A DNA stretch of 64,000 nucleotides, taken from contig CM055320.2 of NCBI GenBank assembly GCA_029255685.2, positions 40,115,927 through 40,179,926 on the forward strand, read 5' to 3'. The DNA is from Silene conica. Taxonomy: Eukaryota > Streptophyta > Magnoliopsida > Caryophyllales > Caryophyllaceae. Below, piece after piece: positions 46,010-60,850 of this stretch. Under the pieces are notes generated by a model. The model ran no database searches, was not told the origin of the DNA, and was given only the letters and a program-made list of their open reading frames with translations. The stretch's first letter is position 1. Every line of letters starts with the position of its first letter. The position numbers and the translations under genes were made by a program.

Positions 46010-47300
46010 CACAATCCAGAGCATGTATTGACTTCCTACTTAGAGCGTCAGCTACCACATTTGCCTTGCCTTCGTGGTAGACAATCTGCATATCATAATC
46101 TCCGATCAACTCTATCCACCTCCTCTGCCTCATGTTCAGCTCTTTCTGGGTGTAGATATATTTCAGGCTCTTATGATCAGAAAACACCTTAAAAGTGGCT
46201 CCATAAAGGTAATGACGCCACAATTTCAGTGCAAAGACCACATCGCCCAACTCCAAATCATGAGTCGGATAATTCTCTTCTTAGGTCTTCAACTGGCGAG
46301 AAGCATACGCGATCACTCTACCATTCTGCATTAGCACACAACCCAACCCATGCTTTGAAGCGTCGGTGTATACTTCAAAATTATCACTTCCAACTGGCAA
46401 GGCCAGGATAGGAGCTGTTGTCAGGCGTTCCTTAAGGGTTAGGAATGCCTTCTCACAACTCTCATCCCAGATATAACGGTTCTCCTTCCTCATCAACGAC
46501 GTGAACGGCTTCGCTATCTTTGAAAAATCTTTGACGAATCTCCGGTAATAACCAGCTAAACCCAGAAAGCTTCGAATCTCACTCAGATTCTTCGGACTCT
46601 GCCACTTAGTCACTGCCTCGATCTTGCTAGGGTCAACAGCCACCCCCTCTTTTGAAATTACATGCCCCAGAAATGCCACTTTCTCCAACCAGAACTCACA
46701 CTTGCTCAACTTAGCATTGAGCTTATGCTCCTCTAAGGTCTGAAGTACTTTCCTCAAATGATCTTCGTGCTCTTCTGCATTCTTGGAATATACCAGGATA
46801 TCATCGATAAATACCACCACGAACTTGTCTAGATACGGGCTGAAGACTCGGTTCATCAAGTCCATGAACACAGCTGGAGCATTAGTCAATCCAAAGGGCA
46901 TAACCACAAATTCATAGTGGCCATACCTCGTTCGGAAAGCGGTCTTCGGAATATCTTCATCCTTTATTCTCAACTGATGATACCCGGATCTCAGATCAAT
47001 CTTGGAGAAAACCCCGGCTCCACTCAACTGATCGAACAAGTCGTCAATTCTCGGCAACGGATAACGATTCTTGATGGTCACATTGTTTAGCTCTCGGTAG
47101 TCAACACACAACCTCAAACTCCCATACTTCTTCTTCACAAATAAAACAGGTGCTCCCCAGGGCGACACACTGGGTCGGATGAACCCTTTCTCGGCTAGTT
47201 CATCCAACTGCTTCTTCAACTCCTCCATTTCTTTCGGTCCCATACGGTATGGTGATTTAGATATCGGTCCCGCTCCTGGTTTGAGGTCAATGGAAAATTC
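46010..47300 (-). CDS. E reverse transcriptase and RNase H (fossil)
   Basis: RT motifs: [67 protein letters not shown], and the catalytic FIDDILVYS (near 46790-46811). RNase H has [36 protein letters not shown] in pieces, and [14 protein letters not shown]. RNase H lying before integrase shows Ty3/gypsy order. Confidence 0.95.
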
Positions 47301-47479
47301 CACTTCCCTCCTCGGCGGTAACCCTGGAACGTCGTCTCGAAAAACTTCCTCAAACTCCCGTACCACCGGTATCTCACTAGTCTTGGGGGTTTCAGCCTCA
47401 CAATCCCACATTTGGCACAAGATTAAGCTTTCTCCTTTCCTCAAGCTAGACTTCAAGGTATTGACGGATATGAATTTGA

Positions 47480-47890
47480 TTTTTGGCTTGACTCGATATC
47501 CCTTGTAGGACACCCTCACTCCCTTGGGTCCCTTCAAGGAAATTTTCTTTTGATGACAGTCGATAAAAGCCCTATACTTCCCCAACCAGTCCATCCCTAG
47601 GATCACCTCAAAACCCCCCAGTGGAAATTCTATGAGGTCACAATAGAAAATTGCTTCCCCGATTTTAATGGATACACTACCGTATACTCTATTACAAACT
47701 ATTGACTCGCCCGAAGGTATGGTCACTGAATCCGCGACCCAGTCGAATCTCTCAAGTCTCAAAACTCTAACATGATCTCTAGACACAAACGAATGGGTGG
47801 CACCGGAATCGAAAAGTACGAACGTAGGTTTGGAGTTTACAAGAAAAGTACCAGTAACCACATGAGCATCCTCCTGAGCGGCCTGCTTTC
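47480..47890 (-). CDS. E aspartic protease (fossil)
   Basis: [15 protein letters not shown] carries the catalytic DSG; downstream [11 protein letters not shown] is the typical second half. It cuts the gag-pol polyprotein. Confidence 0.92.
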
Positions 47891-48149
47891 CCATGGCAAA
47901 GAGTTTGCCACTGGACTTGACCCCACTCTGGCTGGCAGAAGATGTCCCAGCCTGCTGATTTCCTGCCGTCCCCGTCTTGTTGTTGTTCCCACTTCCATTG
48001 TACTGATTCTGATATGAACGGTTCTGATTGTTGTTGTTGTAGTTCCTCTGATAGTTGCTGCTGCCTCCAGACTTCGCACCCCCACCATAGTTTGTCATGG
48101 GTGTGCGATAGCCACTGCTGCCATAGGACTGAGTGCGAGGTCCCTGGTA

Positions 48150-49076
48150 TCCGGATGTAGGAGTACGATAGCCCCCGGACTGGTTTCCTCCAGACGAACG
48201 ACACACTGCCTGCTTATGTCCCGTCTTTCCACAGCCGAAACAAACTATGCCCACTGAGCCACTGCCTGAACCCCCACTCCTGAAGTTGCCCCCACTCTGA
48301 TTCCTTCCACCACCAGAGGCACTACTCCCGAAATACCCACTGAACCTGTTATTACTTTGCTTTTTCGATCCTGAACCCTCAGCTACTGCTTCAGCTTTCC
48401 TCTTTTCTGACTTGGACTGTTTGTCCTTTTTGATCATATTCGAAAGCCTCTCCGCCGCCCCAGCCCTTAAATAGATATCACGGATTGTGGTGGGCGGAGC
48501 TGCAATCAGTCTCTTTTTGATGGCGATTGATAAACCCCTCTCAAATTTCATGGCTAGCATAGCATCGTCAAATCCCATATCTCCCACATAGTGTACCAGC
48601 TGGATGAATTTCCTGTAGTAAACCTCTACAGTCATGTCCTCCGACATCTGGAATGAGTCGAACTCCTCCCTCAGCTTGCTCTTTTGGAATTCTGGTAGAA
48701 ACGCCTCGTTCAGAACCCCCGTGAATGCATCCCACGGAACAAACGCGGATCCACCCTCTATAGCTGCTTCCCGGAGCTCTCCCTTATTCGCGGTCCACCA
48801 GTCTCCAGCCATACCCCTCAGATAGTGGGCAGCCTGGTCTACCCTCAATTCTTTAGGGCAGTCCACCAACTCGAACAGGTTACCGAATTCCCGGCACCAA
48901 GCTCCTAACAGATGAGGTTCCCCCTCCCCAGTGAATTGGGTAGGGTGATGTCTTGCGATGATTGTGCTCATTTTCGCGGAGTCCATACGTTTGGCCTTTA
49001 GAGCCGCATTCTCAGCTCGTAGTTGGTCTAACTCCTCTTGTGTGATGTTAACGGCATTATCCCTTCGCGGAGGCAT
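48150..49076 (-). CDS. E gag with one CCHC knuckle (fossil)
   Basis: Start taken at the Met of [17 protein letters not shown] (49076), the usual chromovirus gag opening; a longer in-frame reading begins at 49154 but its first 26 residues look like leader. The Retrotrans_gag fold covers [15 protein letters not shown] to [15 protein letters not shown], then a basic segment ([15 protein letters not shown]), a Ser/Gly-rich stretch, and the zinc knuckle [14 protein letters not shown] (about 48201-48242). A Gln/Asn/Gly-rich linker leads on to protease. Confidence 0.92.
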
Positions 49077-49603
49077 ACTATAAAACACGAAAAGAATGAG
49101 TCCCGAGGTACATGGGTACCCCTTGGGTTTAGGGCTATGTCCCCTAAGCAGCAAAATCTATAAACACTTATCATATCGAGTAGTTTGCTTCTATAACATG
49201 GCTCAGGGATCACATAACCGCATATCACTAGACATGATGAAAGAAAGATTTCTAACATGTTTCAAATCACTTAACATATCTCATCAATATGCACCTTTTC
49301 CAACCATTAAAGATTCATTCATGCTCATGCCCCTTCCGGCTTTTCAAAAGTCACTTATACACAAAATTCTCATACTTATCACCGTATGCTATTACTTTCA
49401 CCACCTCCTATTCTACCCTTTTTCTCTCGTATATGCACTCTGGGTTCCCGGGTAAAACTGATAGGGCCAATGGTTCGGTGTGAGGGGGCCCCAGACTCAT
49501 ACTTCCCCTTTAGTGTGCTCCTAACAGTCCTATCCCGGGGGTTCATTTTATTTAGACTCTCCTATATTCATTAGGTTCATTAGGTTAGGCCTGAGGATCT
49601 TTC
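49077..49603 (-). other. E 5' leader
   Basis: About 0.5 kb between primer site and gag. Its first roughly 150 bases on the minus strand (GATCCTCAGGCCTAA, then AAATAAAATGAACCCC and TTAGGAGC) match the F leader at 53175-53340, which ties the two elements together. No protein supported. Confidence 0.8.
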
Positions 49604-49615
49604 GCTCTGATACCA
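49604..49615 (-). other. E primer binding site (initiator tRNA-Met)
   Basis: The minus strand reads TGGTATCAGAGC, three bases from the 5' LTR. Confidence 0.9.
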
Positions 49616-49618
49616 CTT

Positions 49619-50487
49619 TGTAACACCCCCATTTATTTAAGGGCCTGAACTAGGACTCCTCAGATAAATAAAGGTGTTACCATCTCGGTTTCCCGAGGCA
49701 GTAGATACAAAGGAAGATAAACAGTACTTTATATTTAATTTAAACTCAAAACATGTTCTTACAAAACCAAATAGAAAACTGTTCTGACAAAAGTAAAAGT
49801 ACAACTCATAGACTACTATCACGTGGTCTAGACTCTAAACAGGTCCGGGTCCATGCTTCTCCCTTCCCAGATGCTCCCATTGTCTTTATACCTGTCAGTC
49901 TGCTCCCCAATAATTGGTTCATCACAGGTGATCACGAATACACAGGGTCAACCACGAGGTTGAGTAGAGTAAAACTGTAAACAAACCATATTACTAAAAA
50001 TAGAAAGTCGATCATCTCCACTCCGAATCACAAGACCCAATATCTCCGCACCAATCACAAGACCCATTATCTCCACACCAATCACAAGACCCATTATCTC
50101 CACACCAATCACAAGACCCATTATCTCCGCACCAATCACAAGACCCATAATCTCATCGCCTCATCGTTATCACAGTATTATATGAATGCACAATATAAAG
50201 ATCACATGATAATATATAACAACATGTTTGATATCAATTATGAACGGTTTACACATCATCAAACATTAGTAGTTTCCCCTACCTCAAACTGCAGAAGAAA
50301 TGGTTACTGCGCAACTGCTACTAAAAATGCTCCACACGGAAACTTCCACCTAGATAAGTATTACTTTAATTAATACTTTCCTAATTCACGTATAGCATGC
50401 ACACATTCTATTTATAGACACTTCCTATATTTAGAAAGTTTCTCAACAACCGAATTACCCAAAATAGTAACCTTCTAAATATAGTAG
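49619..50487 (-). repeat. E 5' LTR, first part (before F)
   Basis: Matches 41930-42798. It ends at ATAGTAG, where F inserted; target copy AGTAG is at 50483-50487. A minisatellite lies at about 50030-50150. Confidence 0.92.
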
Positions 50488-51743
50488 TGTAATACTACGT
50501 ATTTTATTGTAATATTTATTAATTATGTTGATAAGTCGATAGTATTTAAACGTGTAGTCGATATATAATCGTAAGTGTTCGTTAAGTAAACTAGTGCACT
50601 TTCGTTAATGGGTTGCTTATGAGGTCCGTGAGATTCGAATTGGGTTCTAAACCATCGACTTTGTGATAGAATTATTCTTCCTAAGGGGGCTCGAACCTGT
50701 GACCACTGGTGGTAATATTTTGGGCCTCGTTTTGCGTGATGAACAAAACAAGCCCAGATTCGAAATGTTAACACAAGCTGTTCTGCCGTCATTTATAAGC
50801 AAGTAATCTTCATACTAAACCCTACCCTAACACAAATATGACTACACCCAACCCTAGCCGACATAGTAGAGAGGAGGAAGGAGTCCACTGCTGCGGTCTA
50901 AACCTAGCCTAGGGTGGTTCGTTTTGGCCGTAAAACTGGTATGCTAAACACACGTTAACACTGTTCTTTTCCCTTTTCGTGTCTGCTTCTTCTTCAGCAA
51001 GTTTGGGTCGTGTTTTGTGATTTTTTATGTTTAATTCTTTCGAGCAAGATAATCAAGGGTGTGTGGGTGTCGTGTCTAGTGTTTGTCGTGGTTGTGTCAG
51101 CCACCGTATTGTGCCAGGTAGGGCGGTTTTGTGGTGTCAGTCATGGGGTTCGTGTTAAACCCGAGTCTGACCAACGACCTTTCAATCAGCATCGACTGTC
51201 CTTCTCTTATGTTTTTTTTAGGTGGTTTTGATAAGGGAACAGGTGGTGGTCAGGGAAGGGTTATGGCGGTTGGCAGGGTGGTCCTAGGTGGCGTAAACAA
51301 GGTCGAACAGGATGGTTCGTTTGTGGTTTCGTTCTGGGTCTCTTTACTTTGTTTCTGGTCCGGTTGTTTGGGGGTGGCACCACCGTTGACTCGGGGGAGG
51401 TCGGTGCGGTGGTACCATCATGTTGGGTTGTCTGGTGTCGGGGGGTGGTTATGGTGGCATGGTGGAGTCGTCTGGTGGCTGATAGGGGTGTCGACAAAGA
51501 GGCTGTTCATGGCTGGACTGCTACTGGCGCGATGAACCAGGCCTGGTTTGGGCCTTAGTTCACCGTGTCAGGGGTGGTCGAGGGGTTAGCTGGTGGTCGT
51601 GAGGACAGAGGGTGGTGCAGGGCTCGCGGTCTGATGGTTGTTGGTGGTGGTGGCAGCCTTACGGGGGTGATATGGGGGAGTAAGTTGTCGTGTGTCGGGT
51701 TTGGTTGGGGAGCATATGGTTGTTTTATTTTTATTCATTTTCA

Positions 51744-51824
<81 letters not shown>
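51744..51824. repeat. ATT microsatellite, F 5' LTR
   Basis: About 27 ATT repeats. The partner in the 3' LTR (about 57897-58019) has about 41. Poly-Leu, poly-Ile and poly-Tyr frames here are artefacts. Confidence 0.95.
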
Positions 51825-51826
<2 letters not shown>

Positions 51827-52534
51827 GATTCTTATCATTTTAACTAATGATGTTATTAACATTATTCATAATAAGACTTTATCAAATGTTATGGTTTTTA
51901 TCTCGTTTGACAATATTAATATTATTAACTTTATCTATGTTTTCTGAGTGGTGCGTTATGGTTATTACGGGTTATATATGGTATATGATAATATAATATT
52001 TATGTTGCTATTGTTAGTAGTGATATTGTTAATCAAGTATGGTTACGAATTTTGTGATGACGACTAGTTAGCTATTTTGTTGTTGGTTATGGGTATTATA
52101 AAAATTGATTAATTGATCGTATGCCATATTTAGTAAGTCTATATATAGTAAGTTTGTGTTGGGCTGGTTGATGATAGACTAATGGCGATTGATATGAATA
52201 AGTTGTTAGCATTAATTGGTATATGAGTGATATTGATATGTATATCTACAGTGTGGGATAAGAGTATCAACTATGAACGTGATCGAATAATTTAGTAGTG
52301 TTTGGTAATGTGGTTAGATTTTGATATTAAATCCTATTTATAGGAACTGTGTTCGAGGTGGAATAATTCGGGCAGCTGTTCGATTGTCTTTCTGCAATTC
52401 GAGGTAGGGGAGATATTGGTATATGACGATGTGTAAACTGTTCTTATTTGTTTTAAGCATGTTTGTTATATAATACCATCTGATCGTATATAGTGTTATC
52501 TATATTAGTCTGTGATAAAATACGATGTGAATAT

Positions 52535-52780
52535 AAAGGGTCTGTGATTGGTGTGGAGATAAAGGGTATGTGTTTGGTGCGGAGATAAAGGGTCTGTGAT
52601 ATGGTGTGGAGTATTGGGTCTTGTGATCGGTGCGGAGTTTATTTGGTGTTGGATCGGTGCGGAGTTTATTTGGTGTTGGATCGGTGCGGAGTTTATTTGG
52701 TGTTGGATCGGTGCGGAGTTTATTTGGTGATTGGATCGGTGCGGAGTTTATTTGGCGTTGGATCGGTGCGGAGTATATTA
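52535..52780. repeat. Minisatellite, F 5' LTR
   Basis: Two kinds of unit in a row: first GGTGTGGAGATAAAGGGT-type units (like those in E), then GGATCGGTGCGGAGTTTATT-type units (like those in D, reversed). A copy is at about 58725-58970. Confidence 0.88.
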
Positions 52781-53158
52781 TATTGTTGTCTTATTTATCT
52801 TTCTACTCAACCTCGCGGTTGACCCTGTGTATTCGTGTACACCTACGATGATCCGGAATGGGGAGTAGATTTCTCAGGTCAGTGACAGATGGACCAGGAG
52901 CTTGGGCATGGAGAGAGACATGACATGGACCTACTTAGAGTTAGATCACATTTAGATATCGTCAGTTGTACTTTCATTTTATCAAGTTTGGAACTCGTAA
53001 CTGTTGTAATACCAAGATCAAATTTAATCAGTATTTATATAAATTACCTTTGGTTTGTTTACCTTGTTATTCACTACCTCGGATATTCCGGGATGGTAAC
53101 AGTCCTATTTATTTGAGAATGTCTTGCTAAAGGCTCTTAAATAAATGGGGGTGTTACA

Positions 53159-56100
53159 AAGTGGTATCAGAGCGAACGATCCTCAGGCCTAAATCAAATG
53201 AATAATAATGAACGTAGGAAGGGTCAAATAAAATGAACCCCGAGACGAAACGGTTAGGAGCCCCAAAAAGGAACGGGATGAGTTAGGGGCTCCCTCAAAC
53301 CAGACCTGGGCCCTTTCTGTTCTGTCTCGGGAACCCAATAAGAGTAATTGAAGAGTGGGGTAGATTACATAGTGACCTAGTTATCTTGTGCTAACAATTT
53401 TTGCAGGGGCGGAATGAGGTAAGTAATGATGTGTACATGGTTAATGATGCATTGTATTCTATGAGTTTGATATTGGAAAGTGACTGAGGAATGTATTCTT
53501 TGAGTATTGAGGACATGAAAATTGATATACGAGTTTGAAATATAAGCTTGGCTAGTAGGATGATATGCATAAGAAGAATGCGACTGATATTGAAACGCTG
53601 ATTGATATAAATGATTGAATCGAAATCTTCAGGAATGGGTGTATATTTATTGTATACTGTATTAGAGTGATATGATCATGTGTTTTGGTGTCTCAAATTG
53701 TCTATAGGATATCTGGTTATTAAATGACTAACGTAACTTTTGCAATATATTGCTTGGTATTTGGATGTGACCTATCAGATTTAAATGTTATAGTAATTCA
53801 TGTCTAGTGATATGCGGAATGTGCTGCCCCAAGCCATGAGTGTCATATATAGTTGTGTGTTACATTAGTATATAAATGTATAAATATCCAGACATTTAGA
53901 TGATCTACTTTTCTGTTACGCAACCTTTACCGTGTTTTAGATGACTATTACAGAATGAAATAATGAATAAATGTTATTATGATACAACGTGATTTCTATA
54001 TTTCGATGGTATGTCAACATGTTTTGGAGGAATAATGATTGTGTTTAATATGATAATATGAAGTAATTTTAATGGAACCAAAATTTTAAATAAAGACCAG
54101 AATGTTACCCTGTTTGTACGGGTTGTCATCTAAAATGTAATCTTTATAGGAGTATGACAATATTATGTGTGCTAACCGTTTGATTCAGCTTTTCAATGCA
54201 TTTGGTTTCATGTTAATGTGAAGTATATTTTGAGAGAAATAAATGTTTTAGCCGACAGTGGTCAGACTGTCACTGCACGGTTCCGTGTTACCCATCTTTC
54301 TGAACGAGGAACCATTTAAAATGTATCTACTGTTTGTGTATAATTCCAACCTCAATGATTAATATGTTCATTCACGTTCCCAAATAATAAATCACGTAAA
54401 ATCTTAACAAGATGTTAATTAATATTGATCTTTGCAAGTTGTCCAGATTCCTGTTTTATTGCCGTAAAGTTCTGTTAGACCAGTTCGTTATAAATAATTT
54501 CCTTAAAGTTTTGCACTTTATTCTTTTCCTATGATTAGGGAATCCATGATAGAATGAAAGTTGACTGGTAAACTCATTTGCATGATAAAGCAATCTAATT
54601 ATTATACGTCATGGAAATCAATTTGAACGATGTTAAAAGTGTTGATGTTCTTGCATATATTTATGGTATATCGTTGTTTAGATCGTTGAGACAATAACTG
54701 TTATAACACCTTCATGTATATTGTTATGCCACAAACTGAATTGCATTGGCTCTGCTTAAAAGTCTGACCATACTAGTTTGAGTTATAATTAGTTGACATG
54801 TGAAATATGAAGTACTAGTCTTGTGAATTCGTTACTTTTATCGTTAAAGTCTTCATAAGTCATGAGGAACAAGAACAATGTCCTAGAAAAGAAGAATCAG
54901 AATGCCTCCATGTAGTCTTAAATCTGAGTTGTAGATGGTAAGATTGCCCTGAATTGAGTTTATAACTGTCACAAACTACCTTTTATTGCACCAAACAATT
55001 CAAAATAGTTTCGAGGTGACAAACAAGGAAAAAAAAAACTTGATGTTTGATAATTATGATGATTGTATGCAAATGACAATCCTGTAGCTATGTGTAGATG
55101 AAAACCGGCTTGAATGTTAATTGCTGCGCATCGTATAGACCTCTTATTGTGCAAATCATGTATAATAATAGCTCCATGATAAATGATGTAATATGAGTGG
55201 ACGGAAATGTACCTAAGTGAATTTACTAACTAATTGATGTCTGGGAATGTTAAACGATCTTGTGAGACTATGAGTTATGTATGTCTTGTGAAATATGTCC
55301 ATGTTTCATGCTTAATTACGTTAATTAATTTTAATCTATGTCTTTTCGTAAATATGTTTATTAACATGAAACGTTTTAAATTGTCAATCATAAACTATGA
55401 GTTTCCTTGATCATTTATGTTGTTGTATATACTAGCTTTGCGTTGAAATTTCATGGGTGTGTAAGTGTTACCTACCTGATTCTGTTTTACTGCGTAACCC
55501 GAGTTCTTCAGGTCCTAATACTCTTGTTACTTCTTGAGGTTGTATGAGTACATGATACTACCTATGGGTCTCTTGTGAGTACTCATTTGAATTGGATATT
55601 AGTAATTGTCCTTTTAGTTTGATAGTTAAACTCTTGTGTTGATAAGATAACTCTTTTGTTTGGAAGATCGGTAAACTTTTGGTAATTGATTAGTTGTTTA
55701 TGCATAATGGTTTTGTATTAGGTTGGTTTGGTTTAGCGTCCAGATCCTTATTTTAAGAACTGTGGAATTGTAAGTATACATATAAGTAAGTCAATGAGCT
55801 TGGAAGGTGAGTTGATGAGATTGAGTTGCTCGTGAGACTAGAACAAAGACCGTGGTTGATTTTGTATTATGATTGAAATTGCATTTCAGTATTCTATCGA
55901 GTCGTCGTATTCTTTAACCTTGACCTGTGGGTGAGTAGCTTAGGGTTTACACCCTGAGTATGGAGCAGTTCCTTTAATAGAAGGTTTGACAATATTGATG
56001 TCGAAACTGAGATGACAATTGATTGCTGGTGTTGAGTTATGAGTTGTTGGGTCGTTGTGCTATATCATGTTTTCGGTCCAGTGTGACCATGGTTATTGGG

Positions 56101-56642
56101 TTATATTCGGAGTTTGAAATCGATATTGAAATAGAAGTGTTGATTTGCGGTTTTATTCCGCCCGTTCACTCACCCCTTGTCTTTGGTCTTAGATTCGACG
56201 ATAAGTGCGATACTCGGTTACTGGGAGTGAGATGGTATGAGATAGAATATTGAGTAAGACAGTGTAAGGGGCTAGAAACTTTATACCGAGGTTACGGGGA
56301 CGTAACCATGTTTTAAGGAGGACAAGATTGTAAAATCTTTTGATTTATGATATGTCTAGTTGCTTGCATGGCTAGGTGGTATGTCACGATTGTTTGTATA
56401 AACTTGGTAATCTCGTTTACTTCACTTATGCTTTTATTGTGTTTTGTGACGTATCTTTTAAATTGGTGATAAGATAAAATTTGGGGACAAAGTTTTCTTA
56501 ACGAGGGTAGAATGTAATATTTCATGTTTTGAAGTACCTTTACTAGTTCCTGATGTTATATTGTTCCTTATGTGCCTAGTCACCAGTTTGTGGCCATTGG
56601 GTGGTGAACTTCGGGACGAAGTTCATTTTAAGGAGGGAAGAC
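53159..56642 (+). mobile_element. F internal region (non-coding, 3.5 kb)
   Basis: Begins with the primer site TGGTATCAGAGCG (53162-53174, initiator tRNA-Met) and ends with GAACTTCG-GGA-CGAAGTTC (56606-56624) and a polypurine tract up to 56642. Between them lies AT-rich DNA with no frame longer than about 76 codons and no recognisable protein. A trace near 54250-54325 resembles the gypsy pol C-terminal region only loosely, and I do not call it. Confidence 0.85.
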
Positions 56643-59348
<2,706 letters not shown>

Positions 59349-60850
59349 AGTAGCTTCTAAAAATAGTAACGTTCTAAAAAGAAATAACAACAACTTCGAT
59401 TTGAAATTCAAACTATACAAACACTCATTAAAACCATATCAAGGAAAATATTCTTACCATATATACAATATAAACTTATTAATAACAACATAATAATAAT
59501 ATTAATAATGTTAATAAAAATAGTAATAATAATATTTATAATATTAATAAGGGTAATAAAAATAAGAGTAATAAAAATTGTAATAAAAATAACCCATCAA
59601 CACCATAGAACCCGACAGCCCCCAACCCGACTTTAGCACTCATTTCCACCGCCTACCACCACGTCGACCACCCACCAGCACCAGACCCCAACACCATCGA
59701 CCACCATCTGACACTCTAACACCACCACATCACACGACCCACGCCGACAACCCCAAACAAGACCACCAAACTCAGACCAGAACTCTAACCGCAACTCAGG
59801 CTACCACAATCAGACCCTCCATCGACAGCCACCCAGACCAGCCAACCACCCTATACCGACGCCTACACATACCCCTGACAACGTACAACTAAACCATGGT
59901 GGTACCACCGCACCGACCTCCCCCGAGTCAGCGGTGGTGCCACCCCCAAACAACCAGGCCGTAACAATTTGCAGAAACCCAGAACAGCCTGTCATTAGAA
60001 CCACCCCAACGACTCTGTTTACACCACCTGAAACCACCTAGCCTTCCGTCACAACCACCCCTCGACTACCCCTGACTCTCTGACCATAGACCCGTACAAC
60101 CCCAACCACGGATCTCAATTCAAAACTTCACTGAAACGTAAACAAACACTGAAATCAAAGTATTAAAAAAAACAGAATGCATTACTGATTTACAGACCCG
60201 TATAAACCACCCTACACGACGGGTTTTAACCACCAACGACAACAACCTAGCATGTCACATATGTTCACCACACGACCCTTTACAGATTTAGACCAAAACA
60301 ACAAGAATTAGACGACACATATATACATAAATCGCGTGCTGCAAGTGATATACACAAACAGGTCTATTTTCGACATATGTGACATACCAGCTATATGGCC
60401 GAAACGAACCGCCGTGCACCACCTTACAACCACCGTGGATAGCTTCTCTCCTCTCTCTGAAGTAGTGGCTAGGTTTTTGTGTTTTGAGATCTTTAATTTC
60501 GTGCCTAGGGTTAGGGTATTTTAGGTCTTAAATAAGGCGGCAGGGTTAGAAGGTGTGCTGAATTTGAAATCTTCCAACCATGGGCTGTAATCTGCACGCA
60601 TTTCGAGGCCCATGGCCGTGTTGCCATGGGTCCTAGGTTCGAATCCCAACAAGTACCTACTACAAATATTAACCTAGGGTGGATAGATCCCCATTTCAAG
60701 CCCCACCGACGACCCAAAACACTCCATAAAAACGAGTACTAGAGAACCAATATAAACAATTTATTAACCCATCGCTAAGCTAATCGTTCCATCGTGTAAC
60801 CACTATATATGATCAAGGTAAAAATCGTAACTAAAATTCGAGGTATTACA
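59349..60850 (-). repeat. E 5' LTR, second part (after F)
   Basis: Starts with the second AGTAG target copy (59349-59353) and continues to GGTATTACA at 60850, matching 42799-44295. The two parts add up to 2366 bp when the target copy is counted once, equal to the other LTR. Confidence 0.92.

Larger units (their letters stand above)
50488..53158 (+). repeat. F 5' LTR (2671 bp)
   Basis: Contains a B-box-like sequence on the minus strand (50687-50697), a G/T-rich block (51050-51720), an ATT microsatellite (about 51744-51824), and a minisatellite (about 52535-52780). The 134-aa frame at 51131-51535 and its minus-strand shadow lie in the G/T-rich block and are present identically in both LTRs, but have no recognisable domain. 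Confidence 0.92.

Noticed and set aside
51131-51535. 134-aa frame in the F LTRs as a gene
   Set aside because: Low-complexity G/T-rich DNA, frames open on both strands, no recognisable domain. Identity between the two LTRs is explained by recent insertion.
51565-51947. Poly-Leu and poly-Ile frames as membrane proteins
   Set aside because: They are translations of the ATT microsatellite.
53159-56642. Hidden pol remnants in F
   Set aside because: No RT, integrase or protease motif was found in any frame; the loose resemblance near 54250-54325 is too short to trust.
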